Below the pieces are notes generated by a model. The model did not search any database. It was not told where the DNA came from and saw only the letters and a program-made list of their open reading frames with translations. A stretch of DNA of 64,000 nt from Apoda limacodes (taxonomy: Eukaryota > Arthropoda > Insecta > Lepidoptera > Limacodidae), in contig OX291545.1 in assembly GCA_946406115.1 (NCBI GenBank), forward strand, positions 16,692,001 to 16,756,000, in the 5' to 3' direction. Shown in pieces: positions 23,730-33,949 of the stretch. The first letter of the stretch is position 1; each line of letters begins with the position of its first letter. The position numbers were made by a program, and so were the translations under genes.

Positions 23730-24053
23730 TCAGAATGTTAAATAATGTAAATAAATATTTTCATAGCAAAGAAAGCCAGGACTTGAACCTGTAATAATCC
23801 TTGGAGTCCGTGTAAATGAGCTATCTATCTATCAATTGAGCTATCGAGGCACGTCTTTGTCATGTGTATATGATATGGCATGTATAATATATTTTCTTCT
23901 AAGTAACCTTCAGGAAATCATAAACGAAGAAAGATTATTTCTATGTGTGTATATTTATATTGTATTTCTTAATTTTATAAGATTTGTGTGTAAGATTGAT
24001 GTACCTACTAGGACTTTATAAGACACTATAGTAGCTGTTCAGAATGTTAAATA
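23730..24053 (-). mobile_element. Possible tRNA-derived SINE insertion with 15-bp direct repeats
   Basis: Between 23772 and 23858 the minus strand reads like a tRNA-derived head. It has 'tgcctcgatagctcaattg' (box A-like) and, further on, 'aggttcaagtcctgg' (box B-like). The acceptor arms do not pair, so it is not a functional tRNA gene. The 15-mer 'tcagaatgttaaata' occurs at 23730-23744 and 24039-24053, bracketing the tRNA-like part and about 180 bases more. That could be a target-site duplication. However, the tRNA-like head is not at the end expected for a simple SINE, so the boundary call is tentative. Confidence 0.5.
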
Positions 24054-24103
24054 GTAATCTGGATTACTATCATTGAGGAAGTAGTATTACTAATTTTTAA
24101 TGC

Positions 24104-24492
24104 TTTTTTTTTCATCACTAAGATGGAAAAATTTCTAACGGTCCGTCTAGTGGTCAGCAACTGCAAAATCAGGGACATCACTCGCGCGTCGCTGATCCTT
24201 TAAAAATCTTATCACTTCTTGCTTGAGTAAACCTTAGCAGAGAGTTTATTCAACAACTGAAGCGTTTTCTGAAACCGCACTGATCATTTAGGTTTTAAAG
24301 TGTTAGGATGAATTATCTGCTGATGGCGAGTGTTGCGATGGTAGAAGGTAGCCGTGGGCATTATTTTAAACACACACATGGAGGCAAAAAAACTTTCTCC
24401 TGAGACTTACGGGTAAGACTTATAAGTTTGGTATCAGCGATGATTTAAAAACGTCAAGAGATCGCAGCAGTACTTCATATGGGGCCGATATA
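24104..24492 (-). mobile_element. LINE 3' end fragment, longer and more decayed
   Basis: A minus-strand copy of the 29-kb LINE tail. It includes a poly(T) run, 'cactaagatgg', 'catcactcgcgcgtcgctga', 'ctgaaaccgcactga', 'tggcgagtgttgcgatggta', 'gaaggtagccgtgggcatta' and 'gcagtacttcatatggggcc'. It matches 29150-29690 in order, with several deletions, so its coverage of the ORF is greater than in the 11-kb copies. Confidence 0.83.
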
Positions 24493-24547
24493 GCCACATC
24501 ATAACCCTGTGAATCATAAGGCAGTGGTAGCCAAGTATGAGTCAGTG

Positions 24548-24822
24548 GTGGCCAAGCATGGGTCGATGGTGGCTTAATGGTTATGGTGTCTGCCTCACGT
24601 TTTGAAGGGTGGGTTCTAGCCCGGGCTGCATTTATAAGACTTTTTCTTAATTTCTCAAGTAGGTATATTGATATTCACACCACTGGCTTTCGGTGAAGGA
24701 AAACATCGTGAGGAAACCTGCAAAATATAAAAAAGACTATGTCTATGGCCAAATCGCCCTCGCCCAAAGTGACGAGGAGTCCGTGCCAAAACAGTGGGGA
24801 CGTATGAAGCTGCGAAGGAACC
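24548..24822 (+). mobile_element. tRNA-derived SINE
   Basis: The head reads 'ggtggcttaatggttatgg', 'tgtctgcctcacg', then 'gtgggttctagcccgggctg', matching the tRNA-like box A/box B arrangement of lepidopteran SINEs. The body has the diagnostic 'ggtgaaggaaaacatcgtg' followed by 'aggaaacctgc' at about 24694-24722. The tail is 'acagtggggacgtatgaagc'. Two extra partial 'gtggtggccaagcatg' units just upstream (24525-24560) suggest a local duplication before the head. The 110-residue plus frame and two minus frames here are shadows inside the SINE. Confidence 0.82.
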
Positions 24823-25244
24823 CTATTAACAGATATTTTTCTGACTTCATTAATATTTGTTTGACACAAAATAAGAGGCAAAAGTCCTGTGTCACGAGAC
24901 TCATTTTTGCATACCGACATGCGAACCTGTTATCCTTCCAGGGGCCTGGGTCAATCAGCAAACTATACTCCAACTATAAATTTCTTTTAATAAGACACAA
25001 ATACAACTTTCTGTTCGTTTTTTGATCGTTCAGAAATTTAAATAAAACAATTTTATCAGATTCGACAGGTGGAGCATTTATTTTTGTTCGATTTTACTGT
25101 GCTGTAGGTTACGGATTAGCTGGTATAACTAATCGATTTTGTATCGGAATAGAAAATACGTTATGTTACAATTTATAATTTATAATCGATTAAAACATTT
25201 GATTTGAAATTATTATTAATTAAAATCAAAACACTTACATAGTT

Positions 25245-25510
25245 ACTTGTGCTTATCCATACTAATATTTTACATTCAAAATGTCTCTGTCTGTCTGTTT
25301 GTAACCTTTTCACAACTAAACTGCTTAACCGATTTTAATGAAATTTGGCAAGGTGATAGCTTGCTACTTGAGAAAGGACATAAGCAAAGAGAATATAATC
25401 ACTACGTTTTTGACGTAAGCTTCTTGAAAATTTCAAGTTTTACTTCTATAGTCATGAAGTCCTTCGCTCATAACCGAATTAAGGGCGGGCGGAGCCGCTG
25501 GCAAAATATA
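25245..25510 (+). repeat. 'tctgtctgtctg' dispersed repeat, near full-length
   Basis: The order is 'atccatactaatattttaca', 'tctctgtctgtctgtttg', 'taaccttttcacaactaaac', 'accgattttaatgaaatttg', 'gagaaaggacataagc' and finally 'ggcgggcggagccgctggc'. This is the layout of a very common lepidopteran noncoding repeat whose end reads 'gaagtcgcgggc'. The 89-residue frame at 25247-25516 follows the repeat and is not a gene. Confidence 0.7.
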
Positions 25511-25519
25511 GTATAAGAA

Positions 25520-27535
25520 TAGAATAATATAAATTCCCCCGACTGTGCACGATTTTTTCCGTAAGTATTAATCGAATTTCTTTCGACATCTTAAAGTGTT
25601 TTTAACATTAGTTAACTTACGATAGTCGAGAAATAATATTCTTATAAACAGTAAAAACTACAACCGGGACATTTTTTTATTTTATATTTTTTACTTATTA
25701 GTTCTAAAATGTAGGATAAGCAGATATTTCACAGTTTGTTTTTAAGTTTAGAACGCACTTACATATTTTATTCAATATAATAAAAATAAACAAAAGAAGA
25801 TGAAGAGAGCACATGATCTTTCATGATAGAAAATTAAAAAATATATTAGGTTTTCAAGAAAGTAACGAAACATTTGAAATTTTAATTCATTTCAGTAACG
25901 GACTTCAAAAAAGGAAGAAGCTATCAATTCGTCGGTATATTTTTTTTTATTGAATAACATATTATTATCCTCTTTATAATGTAGTCACCATATGCATCAA
26001 TAACTGAGACCTACTTTGAGGGTACTAGGCTGAATGCTGACCGGCCAACGCTTTAAAGGCTAGAAGTTAAATAACATTTAGAGAGTACACTTTATATCAT
26101 TATAATCGTGAAACCACAGATGATAGCCACATAGTGCTAAGTCTGGTGAATCAAGTGGGTCAGGTTATTTATTAGCCAGAAATAGCTATCTTTGTCCTTC
26201 GCGGCACTGGTTTGAAATGAGTCCTTTTAGCTTATTTCGATGTGAACACGACAGTATGGAACGGGCATAGGTGTCTTGCTACTAAATACGATATATGTAT
26301 CTATAAAAACTAATAGTTTACAATAATAACAATTCGTATCTTAACAAATAAAAAACACAACGCAACCTAGTAGTAACTACTATAGTATCTCAGTGTAATT
26401 AAACAACGAGCATAAAACATTAAAATGCATCAAGTCTCAATCAACGAGTCAGGCCACCCACCTATGTTGTCGATGCAAATTCTTACCATTTTCACCACCA
26501 TCAGTGCATTCATCGTCATACTAATTTAGCGCAACAGCTCTGCGAATAGAAGGCGCGTAATAAATATTTAAGATTAATCTGATTGGTGGCCAAGCGCATA
26601 CTAACGATCGCTTAGAACTCGATTCTTGTTAAGCATTAAGCACGTATTAGAGACGGTTAGGGAAGCTTTCTAATTTATTTAATTTAACAACAAATACCAT
26701 GTTTTATTCTGAGTCTTTAAAGGATTTATAGATGCTGTTGCTGTGTAGTGATACCTAAATATTCCTACATGTACCTACGTCAGTGAAAAACAAAGTGCCT
26801 ACGTTATATTTAGCGGCTTCATGGGTCAGTGGGGCTGATCTGAGGGGCGTGGGGTAGATTTTCGCACAGGCTAATCAATTGTAAGATGCACATTTGTGCT
26901 TATCTTGCACTAGCTAGTCTGGATGTTTCTACATGTATGTATGTATTTAAATACACATATATACTTTTTTCAAGAGTTTATTTTAAGAAAAGACGCAAGT
27001 TATAATTTTGTCTTATATGTTTTTCTCGGTTTCGTCTTCATATCGCAAGCGTCATTGTCATCTTGCTAAAGGGCTTTATTACACTTTCTGTAAGTAAATA
27101 AGTTATTGGTCGATTTAAATTTATTTAAGCATTTAATGTAGGATATGTCCTAGAAAGTCAGCAAAAATATAAAAAAATATACTTATAAATGGCTAAGTTG
27201 GCTAAGAATTTACGTAATATATTGTATAAGAATTTTTAAGGATAACCATAAAAAATCCAAATAGATTGTTAAGCAACTTACGGTAAAATGTTTATTTAAA
27301 TATTATTTAAGCTCGATTGTTGTATTTTCTTAATTTTTAGAACTCAAAGTTAAGAGCTAAAGGGGGTGAAACAAATTTTCGATCAGAGTTTAAAGCTAAT
27401 AATTAGCATAATATTCCCCTAACAAAAAGTCACTCAAAATCCACAATGTATTTTTAAGGACCTATGCAACGACACGCCTCACTATGGGTTATGTACGCGA
27501 AAAAAAGTTCTCAGTTTTATGTGTGGTACGTCTTA
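25520..27535. other. Noncoding stretch; one 'gacttcaaaaa' repeat end
   Basis: At 25895-25960, 'aacggacttcaaaaaaggaa' then 'gctatcaattcgtcgg' matches the end of a common lepidopteran repeat (opposite orientation at 45780-45842). Nothing else is recognised. Confidence 0.5.
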
Positions 27536-27539
27536 TCTT

Positions 27540-27790
27540 AATTCATCATCATCATCAGAATCGATGAAGAGGTCATGGTGAATCATGCGGCTGTGAAGTG
27601 TGGACGACAACACGGACTAACATGACGAAACAATAACAGTTCCCATTTTGCTTTTTAGCTGCGGCACTCAAAAAAGGCACGTCAATAACACCAATTCGCT
27701 CAAGGCTTTCGTCATGCACATTAGTGCGTGCTCCTCAAAGGGAGATCTAAATCTCTGCAGTGGGATATTGAAAAGGTTGCAACCGAAATA
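27540..27790. repeat. Degenerate interspersed repeat with '(atc)n' and 'tgcagtggga' ends
   Basis: It begins with 'catcatcatcatcag', the reverse complement of the 'tgatgatgatg' tail typical of RTE/SINE 3' ends. Near 27755 it has 'ctctgcagtgggatattga', a tail motif in plus orientation. This suggests two oppositely oriented tail remnants. The middle is not recognised. Confidence 0.4.
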
Positions 27791-27934
27791 GCCCATGATA
27801 TACTCGCAGTTAGCACGTAGATAAAACAGTAACACAAAGGTACCTGGTAACTGGATGCTAGCTACAAATTGTATATCTAAGATCGATACTGGTGTAATGA
27901 AGAGGGCTTAGTATTTAAATACATTTGCATATTA

Positions 27935-28010
27935 GAATGCGCTCGGCGCATCGGAGGACGGCGGCGGCGGCGGTATTGGATTGAGCGAGCGCCGCTGTGT
28001 GACCATGTAG
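27935..28010. other. GC-rich patch with (CGG)5
   Basis: A short island in AT-rich DNA has 'gaatgcgctcggcgcatcgg', 'aggacggcggcggcggcgg' and 'gagcgagcgccgctg'. The 61-residue minus-strand frame across it (27915-28100) has no recognisable domain. A transposon scrap, a CpG-type promoter fragment or a noncoding exon would all be compatible. Confidence 0.4.
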
Positions 28011-28143
28011 ATTACACGTAGCCTGACGTAGCTCCATCATTCTACATAGTTGATAGATATTTAGTGACCATGCACTCGGCAAAACTTTGAATGTTGACAA
28101 TGATGCTCTTTTAGGTTTTGGTTGGTTTTAAGTCTTGTAAATA

Positions 28144-28300
28144 TTTATGATCGGACTCGCGCACCGAGGGTTTCGTACCATTTACTTAATTTACAAAAAC
28201 AAGCGAAGAGTGTGACGGTAAAGGGTCACCCATCCAATTACTGACCAAGCCCGATGTTGCTTAACTTTGAATATCGTGTCCAACAAAGTAATTTCTTACT
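28144..28300 (-). mobile_element. 5S rRNA-derived SINE (antisense)
   Basis: At 28223-28266 the plus strand reads 'gggtcacccatccaattac', 'tgaccaa', then 'gcccgatgttgcttaact'. This is the reverse complement of the internal control region of animal 5S rRNA (box C 'ttggatgggtgacc', box A 'agttaagcaacgtcgggc'). Only this internal part is present, so it is not a 5S gene but a 5S-headed SINE on the minus strand. Its 3' side (28144-28175) carries 'tcggactcgcgcaccgaggg' then 'tttcgtacc', the tail module shared with other repeats in the window. A more diverged copy of the same composite lies at 55430-55600. Confidence 0.8.
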
Positions 28301-28304
28301 GTTT

Positions 28305-29135
28305 AGCTTAATAATAACTAGATGGCACTGTAACGGTGATTTAAGATGGTAAATGGTTCGGTCCCATCTCAGACTTGGGGTTTTTTATTATTTGTTTTTA
28401 TACTTTAGAGTTCACACACAAGGTTTTATGTGTTAGTGTGTTTGCTCTATGCAACTAGATTTAAAGTTTGTACCTTGTGCCGTTAAGCGCAACGCCTGAA
28501 TTCGAACTTAAATATTGTTAGTAGTTTAGTGATAGTAGGTATTTAGAAGTGTATCATTTTATTTTTCTGAAATGTTACGTGGTTCATAAACTTACATTTA
28601 ATTTAATTGATTTCTATGCTTTTTGCGATTGTAGATTATAGCGACACATTTTACCGCTTTATATCCATTTTTAGTAGCGAAATACTCATAGTAAAAATAT
28701 TTAGTGTAACGCTGTTTGTATGAAAAAAAAAAAATTAAATTCACCATGAAAGGCAGTATGTATGGAAACTTCTTTGTCACCAATGCGTCACCAATTAATA
28801 TGCTATGTCGTGGTTCTCGTTAACTAGTCACGATTAAATGCCAATAATGTTGCCACTATTTACGTGTTAACCCGATTGTTGGGTAACGTCAAGGATCTTT
28901 TAATACTGATGTAGACATAAAAAATATTTCTATTTCTGTACGACGAAGTACAGGAATTTTCGTACAAAAAGTGAAGTAAAATTTTGGTCGTCTGCGGACA
29001 AAAGTCTCTCGTCTGCACAAGCCCTAACACAACGCCCGTGGACTAGTACTGACCCTCTGTCTGGTCCCGTCCCGCTCAAAGTTACGCGGAGCTGCCAACT
29101 TTTTTTATTGTGTGTGTATGTTTGTTGTATATAAA
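28305..29135. other. Noncoding stretch; short repeat shared with 31786-31850
   Basis: About 28846-28905 ('ccaataatgttgccactatt', 'tacgtgttaacccga', 'gggtaacgtcaaggat') resembles 31786-31850, which has the same order. 28315-28385 has a vaguely tRNA-like 'ggttcggtcccatctcag', too weak to call. No gene was seen. Confidence 0.5.
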
Positions 29136-29202
29136 AACATAAATTTTTTTTTTATACCACTAAGGTGGCAAACATGCCTACGGTCCGCCTGATGGTAAGC
29201 GG

Positions 29203-30573
29203 TCACCGTAGCCTATGGACGCTTGCAACACCAAGGGCATCACTCGCGCGTTGCCGACCCTTCAGAAATCTAATAACTTCTTTTTTGAAGAACGCCATAC
29301 TGTAGTCCTTAGGGAAAACCTTGGCAGGAAGTAGATTCCACAACCTAAGCGTTCGCGGGAGGAAGTTTCTCTGAAACCGCACTGTACGCGACCATTTCGG
29401 TTCTAAAGCGTGAGAATGAATTCCCTGCCGATGGCGAGCGGTGCGATGGTAGAAAGTAGCCGTGGGCATCATTTCGAACAATTCCTCAGAACACAACCCA
29501 TTGTACAAGCGATAGAACACACACAGGGAGGCAAAGTCTCTCCTCAGACTTAGGGGCTCGATACCGAAAGTGAGTTTGGGATCGTCGACAATTCTCACAG
29601 CCCGTCGTTGAACCGAGTCAAAAGGGCCAAGCTGGTATCCGGGTGCACCCGCCCAGAGATGGCAGCAGTACTCCATATGGGGCCGGACTTGCGACTTGTA
29701 AAGCAGCAACCTTTGCCCCGACGTGAGGTACTGCTTCGCTCTGTTGAGTACACCAAGTTTTTTGGACGCCAGCTTTACCTTGTCTAGCAAGTGATCTCGG
29801 AACTGAACATCGCTGGAGATGTGAACACTAAGGATCCCAATGCTCTTGGAGATGGAGAGGGGAGTGTTCTGGAATTGTGGAACTACAGTGAATGGGGTTT
29901 TCTTAGGGTTGAATCGGACCAAGTTTTCCCGTCCCCAGTCAGAGACCTTGGACAGATCGATCTCGATTTGAGACACAAGTTCTTCACATTTTGCCTCCAC
30001 AACAGAACGAGGGATGCTTGCACGGCCCGTGTAATAAGCGTCTCCAGTACTGTCATCTGCATAGCAATGTATGTTGTTGATCTCCAACATATCATTGATG
30101 TGCAGTAGAAACAGCGTAGGAGACAGCACAGAGCCTTGCGGGACACCAGCATTAATGTCCATGCTGTCAAAGCAACTACCGTCAACTACGGCTCGTATGC
30201 GTCTGCCGGACGAAAAGCTAGCCAACCATTTGCACAAACCCTCGGGCACTCCGTAAGATGGCAACTTCGATAGAAGACCCCGGTGCCAGACTCGATCGAA
30301 CGCCTTCGCTATGTCTAGGCTACATGCCAATGCCTCCCCCTGACTCTCAATGGCTAGTGCCCATCGGTGTGTGAGATACACTAGAAGGTCACCAGTGGAG
30401 CGACCGTGGCGAAAGCCATATTGACGGTCGCTGATCAGGTCGTGTTTTTCTAGGTATCTCAAAAGCTGTGTGTTGATCACACGCTCCATCACCTTGGAGA
30501 GGAGAGAGGTAATAGCGATAGGCCTGTAATTCGATGGATCTGATTTATCGCCCTTTTTGGGCACCGGGTGCAC
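29203..30573 (-). pseudogene. Reverse transcriptase ORF2, C-terminal part
   Basis: An open frame of 456 codons begins at a GTG that is internal to the ancestral ORF, so no true start is implied. RT motifs appear in order: S-N-Y-R-P-I-A-I-T-S-L-L-S-K (residues 14-27), Q-Y-G-F-R-H-G-R-S-T (51-60), S-L-D-I-A-K-A-F-D with D87, N-A-G-V-P-Q-G-S-V-L-S-P (141-152), C-Y-A-D-D with catalytic D173 and D174, and F-N-P-K-K-T (221-226). The C-terminal region has the V-R-P-H-M-E-Y-C-C-H-L-W motif and the S-V-Q-R-R-A-V-R-I-V motif of this LINE group. It ends in a L-P-R-T-L-R-L-W-N-L-L-P block. Compared with the copy at 530-1110, about 30 bases after NPKKT are missing. A frameshift just upstream separates it from the N-terminal part. 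Catalytic residues are intact, but the element cannot encode a complete protein. Confidence 0.93.
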
Positions 30574-31022
30574 ATTCGCAGTCTTCCATGAAGCCTATGA
30601 AATTGCCTAGCATGGTAGGAAAGCGCGAAGAGGCGCGTGAGTACAGGACATAACTCAGAAGCACACTGCTTAAGCACCACTGCTGGTAAACCATCTGGCC
30701 CACTCGACTTATGAATGTCTAGGGAAAACAACGCCCGCCGGACCTCTCTCTGTGTTATAGAGATTTCCGGCATGGTCTTACCGCACCACGGTAAAGTAGG
30801 TGGTACAGCGCCTTCGTCGTTCATATTCGAGTTGGAGGCAAAGAGACTGCCCAATAGATCGGCTTTCTCTTTTGCACTATGGGCCAAGTCACCATCGGTC
30901 TTTCGCAGTGGTGGTAACGACGACTGGCAGAAGTTCCCCTCGGCAGCCTTAGCAAGCGACCAGAAAGCGCGACTCCCAGAAGGATACCTCGCAAGTCGCC
31001 CACCTATTTTGCCGATGAATTG
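30574..31022 (-). pseudogene. LINE ORF2 segment upstream of RT, frameshifted
   Basis: Reading on the minus strand from about 31015 gives one uninterrupted frame: F-I-G-K-I-G-G-R-L-A, then S-R-A-F-W-S-L-A-K-A-A-E-G-N-F-C, then A-H-S-A-K-E-K-A-D-L-L-G-S-L-F-A. It continues through V-R-R-A-L-F-S-L-D-I-H-K-S-S-G-P-D-G-L-P, the RT0-like K-S-S-G-P-D-G motif. Near 30585-30600 the frame shifts: the expected W-K-T-A-N-V-H-P-V-P-K-K continues in the frame of the downstream ORF. A 132-residue open frame ending at 30489 runs past the shift into nonsense. The break is best explained by a small indel near 'cataggcttca'. Confidence 0.88.
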
Positions 31023-31029
31023 GTAACAT

Positions 31030-31885
31030 ATAAGTGAGTAGGTATATAATTTTAAAAATATAATCTAAATTTCAACTTTATTACCTACTTTTTAAAATGT
31101 AACAGTAATTAGAAACTTGGTACTGTTACGGTACGGTTTTTTTAATTATATAGCGCACCACCAAAAAAATTCAATTGGCATGTTTTAACTGATAAAACGA
31201 ACCAAGACACAATTGGTTTTAGAAAATATGGATCATCATAGTTACAGCGCAATTTTACCGAAATTCCTATTATTTTCTACATTTAGTGTGACGCAAATAT
31301 TAAATTTCACATACATTATATTTTAAAGACGTGGCTGTATGGCTAGCTCTTGCCCAATAAGTAAATATTTACCTTAATTTTTTAACCCGGTAATCGATTT
31401 TTTCAGTAAAGAAACGATTTCATCCGATGTTTGTCTTAGTTACTTCACTATCAGAACAACAACTGAGCATAGAACGTTGCTGTTCATCGAAGAAAGGGTT
31501 ATATGTAATCCTGAGTTTGGAACTTAGTGCAGATGTTTTTGAATTATGTGTTTTTTGTGTCCTCGTTCGCAAAGAAAGTCATACAATTTTTTTCTGTATT
31601 ATTTTTTATTAATTTTCATGTTTTTGTAAATGCCAAATAAACAAATCAGAAGTGACTGAGACGTAGAGGTGTACCTTCTGTGGATGCAATGTGTCACAGG
31701 AGACTTCGTTGGTGAAATATAGTTTAAAGTTTGTGTGAAAACTACATCACAGGTTTGTGAAAGAAAACGAACTAGTAATTATTATATTCCAATAATGTTG
31801 CTACTATTTACGTGTTTACCCGACATCTACGGACGGGTAACATCAAGAATGTTTGACGTGAAAATTATCCGTTTGTCTATTATGT
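31030..31885. other. AT-rich stretch with a short dispersed repeat
   Basis: At about 31786-31850 lies the second copy of the ~65-bp repeat seen at 28846-28905. Short frames at 31427-31612 and 31735-31929 look random. Confidence 0.5.
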
Positions 31886-31887
31886 TC

Positions 31888-32045
31888 GTTGCAATTGTTT
31901 GTCTTGAGCCTGGGTGTATTTATGTATGATATATATGTATTTACCAAAAAAAGTTATAAATGTATATGTATTTGTATCCGTTGTCTGTAACACAAATTTG
32001 CTTACTTTGGGTGCAGACGGCTGTGTGTAATGACTAAAAATATTT
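31888..32045 (+). mobile_element. tRNA-SINE body and tail, head missing
   Basis: 'ttgtttgtcttgagcctggg', 'tgtatttatgtatg', then 'tatccgttgtctgtaacaca', then 'gctgtgtgtaatgac' is the body and 3' tail of the SINE family whose complete copies are at 34774-35022 (plus) and 60955-61200 (minus). The tRNA-like head is absent. Confidence 0.72.
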
Positions 32046-32089
32046 ATTTATGTCACCCAGGAATAATATAGTGTTCTACTGATGATAGT

Positions 32090-32190
32090 TTTTTTTTTAT
32101 ATCGGTTCAGTAGTTCCAGAGAATGCTTCCTACAAACAAACTCCAAAACTTACAAACTTTACCTTTTCATAATATAAGTATAGAAGTATA
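32090..32190 (-). repeat. 'cggttcagtagttcc' dispersed repeat fragment
   Basis: The plus strand shows 'atcggttcagtagttccaga', 'tacaaacaaac' and 'ataatataagtatagaag', the reverse complement layout of the repeat best seen at 25245-25510. Confidence 0.55.
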
Positions 32191-32194
32191 GATG

Positions 32195-33815
32195 TACAGA
32201 CACCGGGTAAGTTACAATTTTTTTTTTGATAAAGATGATTAAGATACTTAAAGATGCTATTAAAAAAGTAATTAAACAGAATTTGGCATATTTATCATAG
32301 TTAAAAAGATTTTGGTTTTGTATATTTTCCTAAAGGGTTCATTGTCTGAATGGCGTGTTACTTAATGTACTATGGTTGGCTAATTGCCTTGCTCTAACTG
32401 GTTATTAATTTTGCAAAAGGGTTGGTTACTAACGTTAAAATGTTTGCGTAGCGCTTGGTAAAAAAATACTGTAAGCCTTCTTATATAGAAATTAAATTTA
32501 AAAATTGCTAATTTGACAAATTCTGCTTACACACCCAAACCTCGATACTATAATCATTTGCTTGCAATTTAGGCTTTTTGTAAAAAACTAAATGTGAATA
32601 GGTTTAAATAATTTGAGTTTGTACTTAAGTGTTGTATAAGTTTTCTCTAAGAAAATCACAAAAGCAATGGAAAATTTTGTTTAAATTCACTCAAAAGAAT
32701 AAATAAGAAACCTCTTTTTCATGAGATACCTAACTATGAGTACCGATTTATTGACTAAGTACTGGTTTTATACGAATTTCCATCTGTAATTATGATTTAT
32801 TTAAAAAAAAAATCATGTTACTTAGACTGAACTTACTAAGTATAATAATCTAAATATTACAAGGACGTGAGCGTCATTTTAACCTCCTAATATGTAACAA
32901 AAACTTAAAACAATTGATATGTTAATTCAGCATTAACGTTAACTAAAGGTTGCCATGAATTTTGGGAACTGATACGGGACATTTAAGGTGATATCTATTG
33001 AAAACTATATTTTGGTCCCATGTAATACAATTTTTCATTAAATTCACGATTTGCGACAGTCGTATTGCTGTATACACATATGTTAACGAAAACAAGACAC
33101 AAAATAGCAATACGGGACAAGGTTCTCAAATATGGTGACAGTCCCATATACTCGGGACGTATGGCAACCCTACCTATAGGTATGTCAATATAAACATCGT
33201 TTGAGAAGCAAAAGTACTCAAATTTTACAGCACATTGAATAATTAAACTGGAATAATTTCTTTTCTGATGTTTCTACTGTTTATCAAGTGCTCTTTATGA
33301 GTATTCAAATTGTTAACAAAGCATTTTATTTGAATTTTTTGTATCAAGGTTTTATATATCGCCTTGAAATAATTGTAAAGTAAAATTTCTTAGATACGCA
33401 GCGATGTGTGTTTAAATGTAAAACGTATTAAGCTAATACTAGTGGGTACCATCTGTCTGTTCTCTAAGGTTTGAGTGTATCAAAACAGATAAGTGATACT
33501 CTTAGTAGTAGGTAGGTGAGTTTTCTTAAAGGGCAAGACAAATTTTAACTACATAAATCTCTCTTCTTTACCTAAATAGTTCGGCGTCTTTTGTGCGTTG
33601 ACAAAGGTAGGGCAATTAGGGTTTGATTGGTTATAAAAAAAATTAAAAAAATTTGTTTGTGTTTTGAACTACTGTATATATTGAAATCTGTGTACCGCTT
33701 CAGGTTTAAAAAAATATCTGAAAACAGAAAAAGGTAACATCTTGCCCCTCGAGCAAAGAATAATAAAAAGTACGAGAAAAAATCGGACTCCTATTAAATT
33801 ATAATAATAATTTAT
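32195..33815. other. AT-rich stretch; possible MITE within
   Basis: Apart from the candidate element at 32945-33172, no gene or recognised repeat is present. Confidence 0.5.
32945..33172. mobile_element. Possible ~225-bp MITE with 'ggttgccat' ends
   Basis: 'ggttgccat' at 32948-32956 and its exact reverse complement 'atggcaacc' at 33161-33169 bracket a segment rich in 'cgggac' and 'gtccca' blocks. Those blocks recall arthropod DNA transposons ending 'tagggttgccat'. An internal inverted pair 'cgtattgct'/'agcaatacg' is also present. No target duplication was identified, so the call is tentative. Confidence 0.4.
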
Positions 33816-33818
33816 ATA

Positions 33819-33945
33819 TCTTAGACTCAAGACAAACACGAAAGTTCATTACAGATTTGTTTGTTTTGTGCGGGAATCGAACCCACGCCCCTGGATTCAG
33901 CTATCGGGTCAGTACCCACTGTGAAATGGACCCGACAAGTTATAG
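33819..33945 (-). mobile_element. tRNA-derived SINE, head and partial body
   Basis: On the plus strand 'cttagactcaagacaaacac' is followed by 'gtgcgggaatcgaacccacg' and 'gggtcagtacccac'. Reverse complemented this gives a tRNA-like head with box B 'gtgggttcgattcccgcac' and the SINE body 'gtttgtcttgagtct'. It is the same family as 60955-61200. The rest of the body and the tail are missing. The 66-residue frame over it is a shadow. Confidence 0.8.
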
Positions 33946-33949
33946 TTTC

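Larger units (their letters stand above)
29142..31025 (-). mobile_element. 5'-truncated non-LTR retrotransposon (Jockey/CR1-like LINE)
   Basis: This is the longest copy of the dominant LINE of the window. On the minus strand it starts within ORF2 near 31025 and runs through the linker upstream of the reverse transcriptase, the whole RT domain and the C-terminal region. A short 3' UTR follows, ending 'ccaccttagtggtata' plus poly(A) (the poly(T) at about 29144-29153). The apurinic endonuclease domain and ORF1 are absent, as expected for 5' truncation during target-primed reverse transcription. No convincing target duplication was found; 'aacata'-like strings flank both sides but are weak. GC content is clearly higher than in the surroundings. 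The superfamily assignment comes from recognising RT and C-terminal motifs, not from a search. Confidence 0.93.

Noticed and set aside
23772..23858. Possible tRNA gene on the minus strand
   Set aside because: Box A and box B are present, but the acceptor stem cannot form and the anticodon region carries a 'tagatagatagc' expansion.
24675..25025. Open frames of 110, 81 and 76 codons on both strands
   Set aside because: They overlap each other on opposite strands inside and just after a tRNA-derived SINE.
28223..28266. Possible 5S rRNA gene on the minus strand
   Set aside because: Only the internal control region is recognisable. The 5' and 3' thirds of 5S are absent and are replaced by repeat sequence.
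33860..33945. Possible tRNA gene on the minus strand with perfect box B
   Set aside because: The acceptor and anticodon arms do not pair and the segment continues into a SINE body shared with other copies. It is a SINE head.
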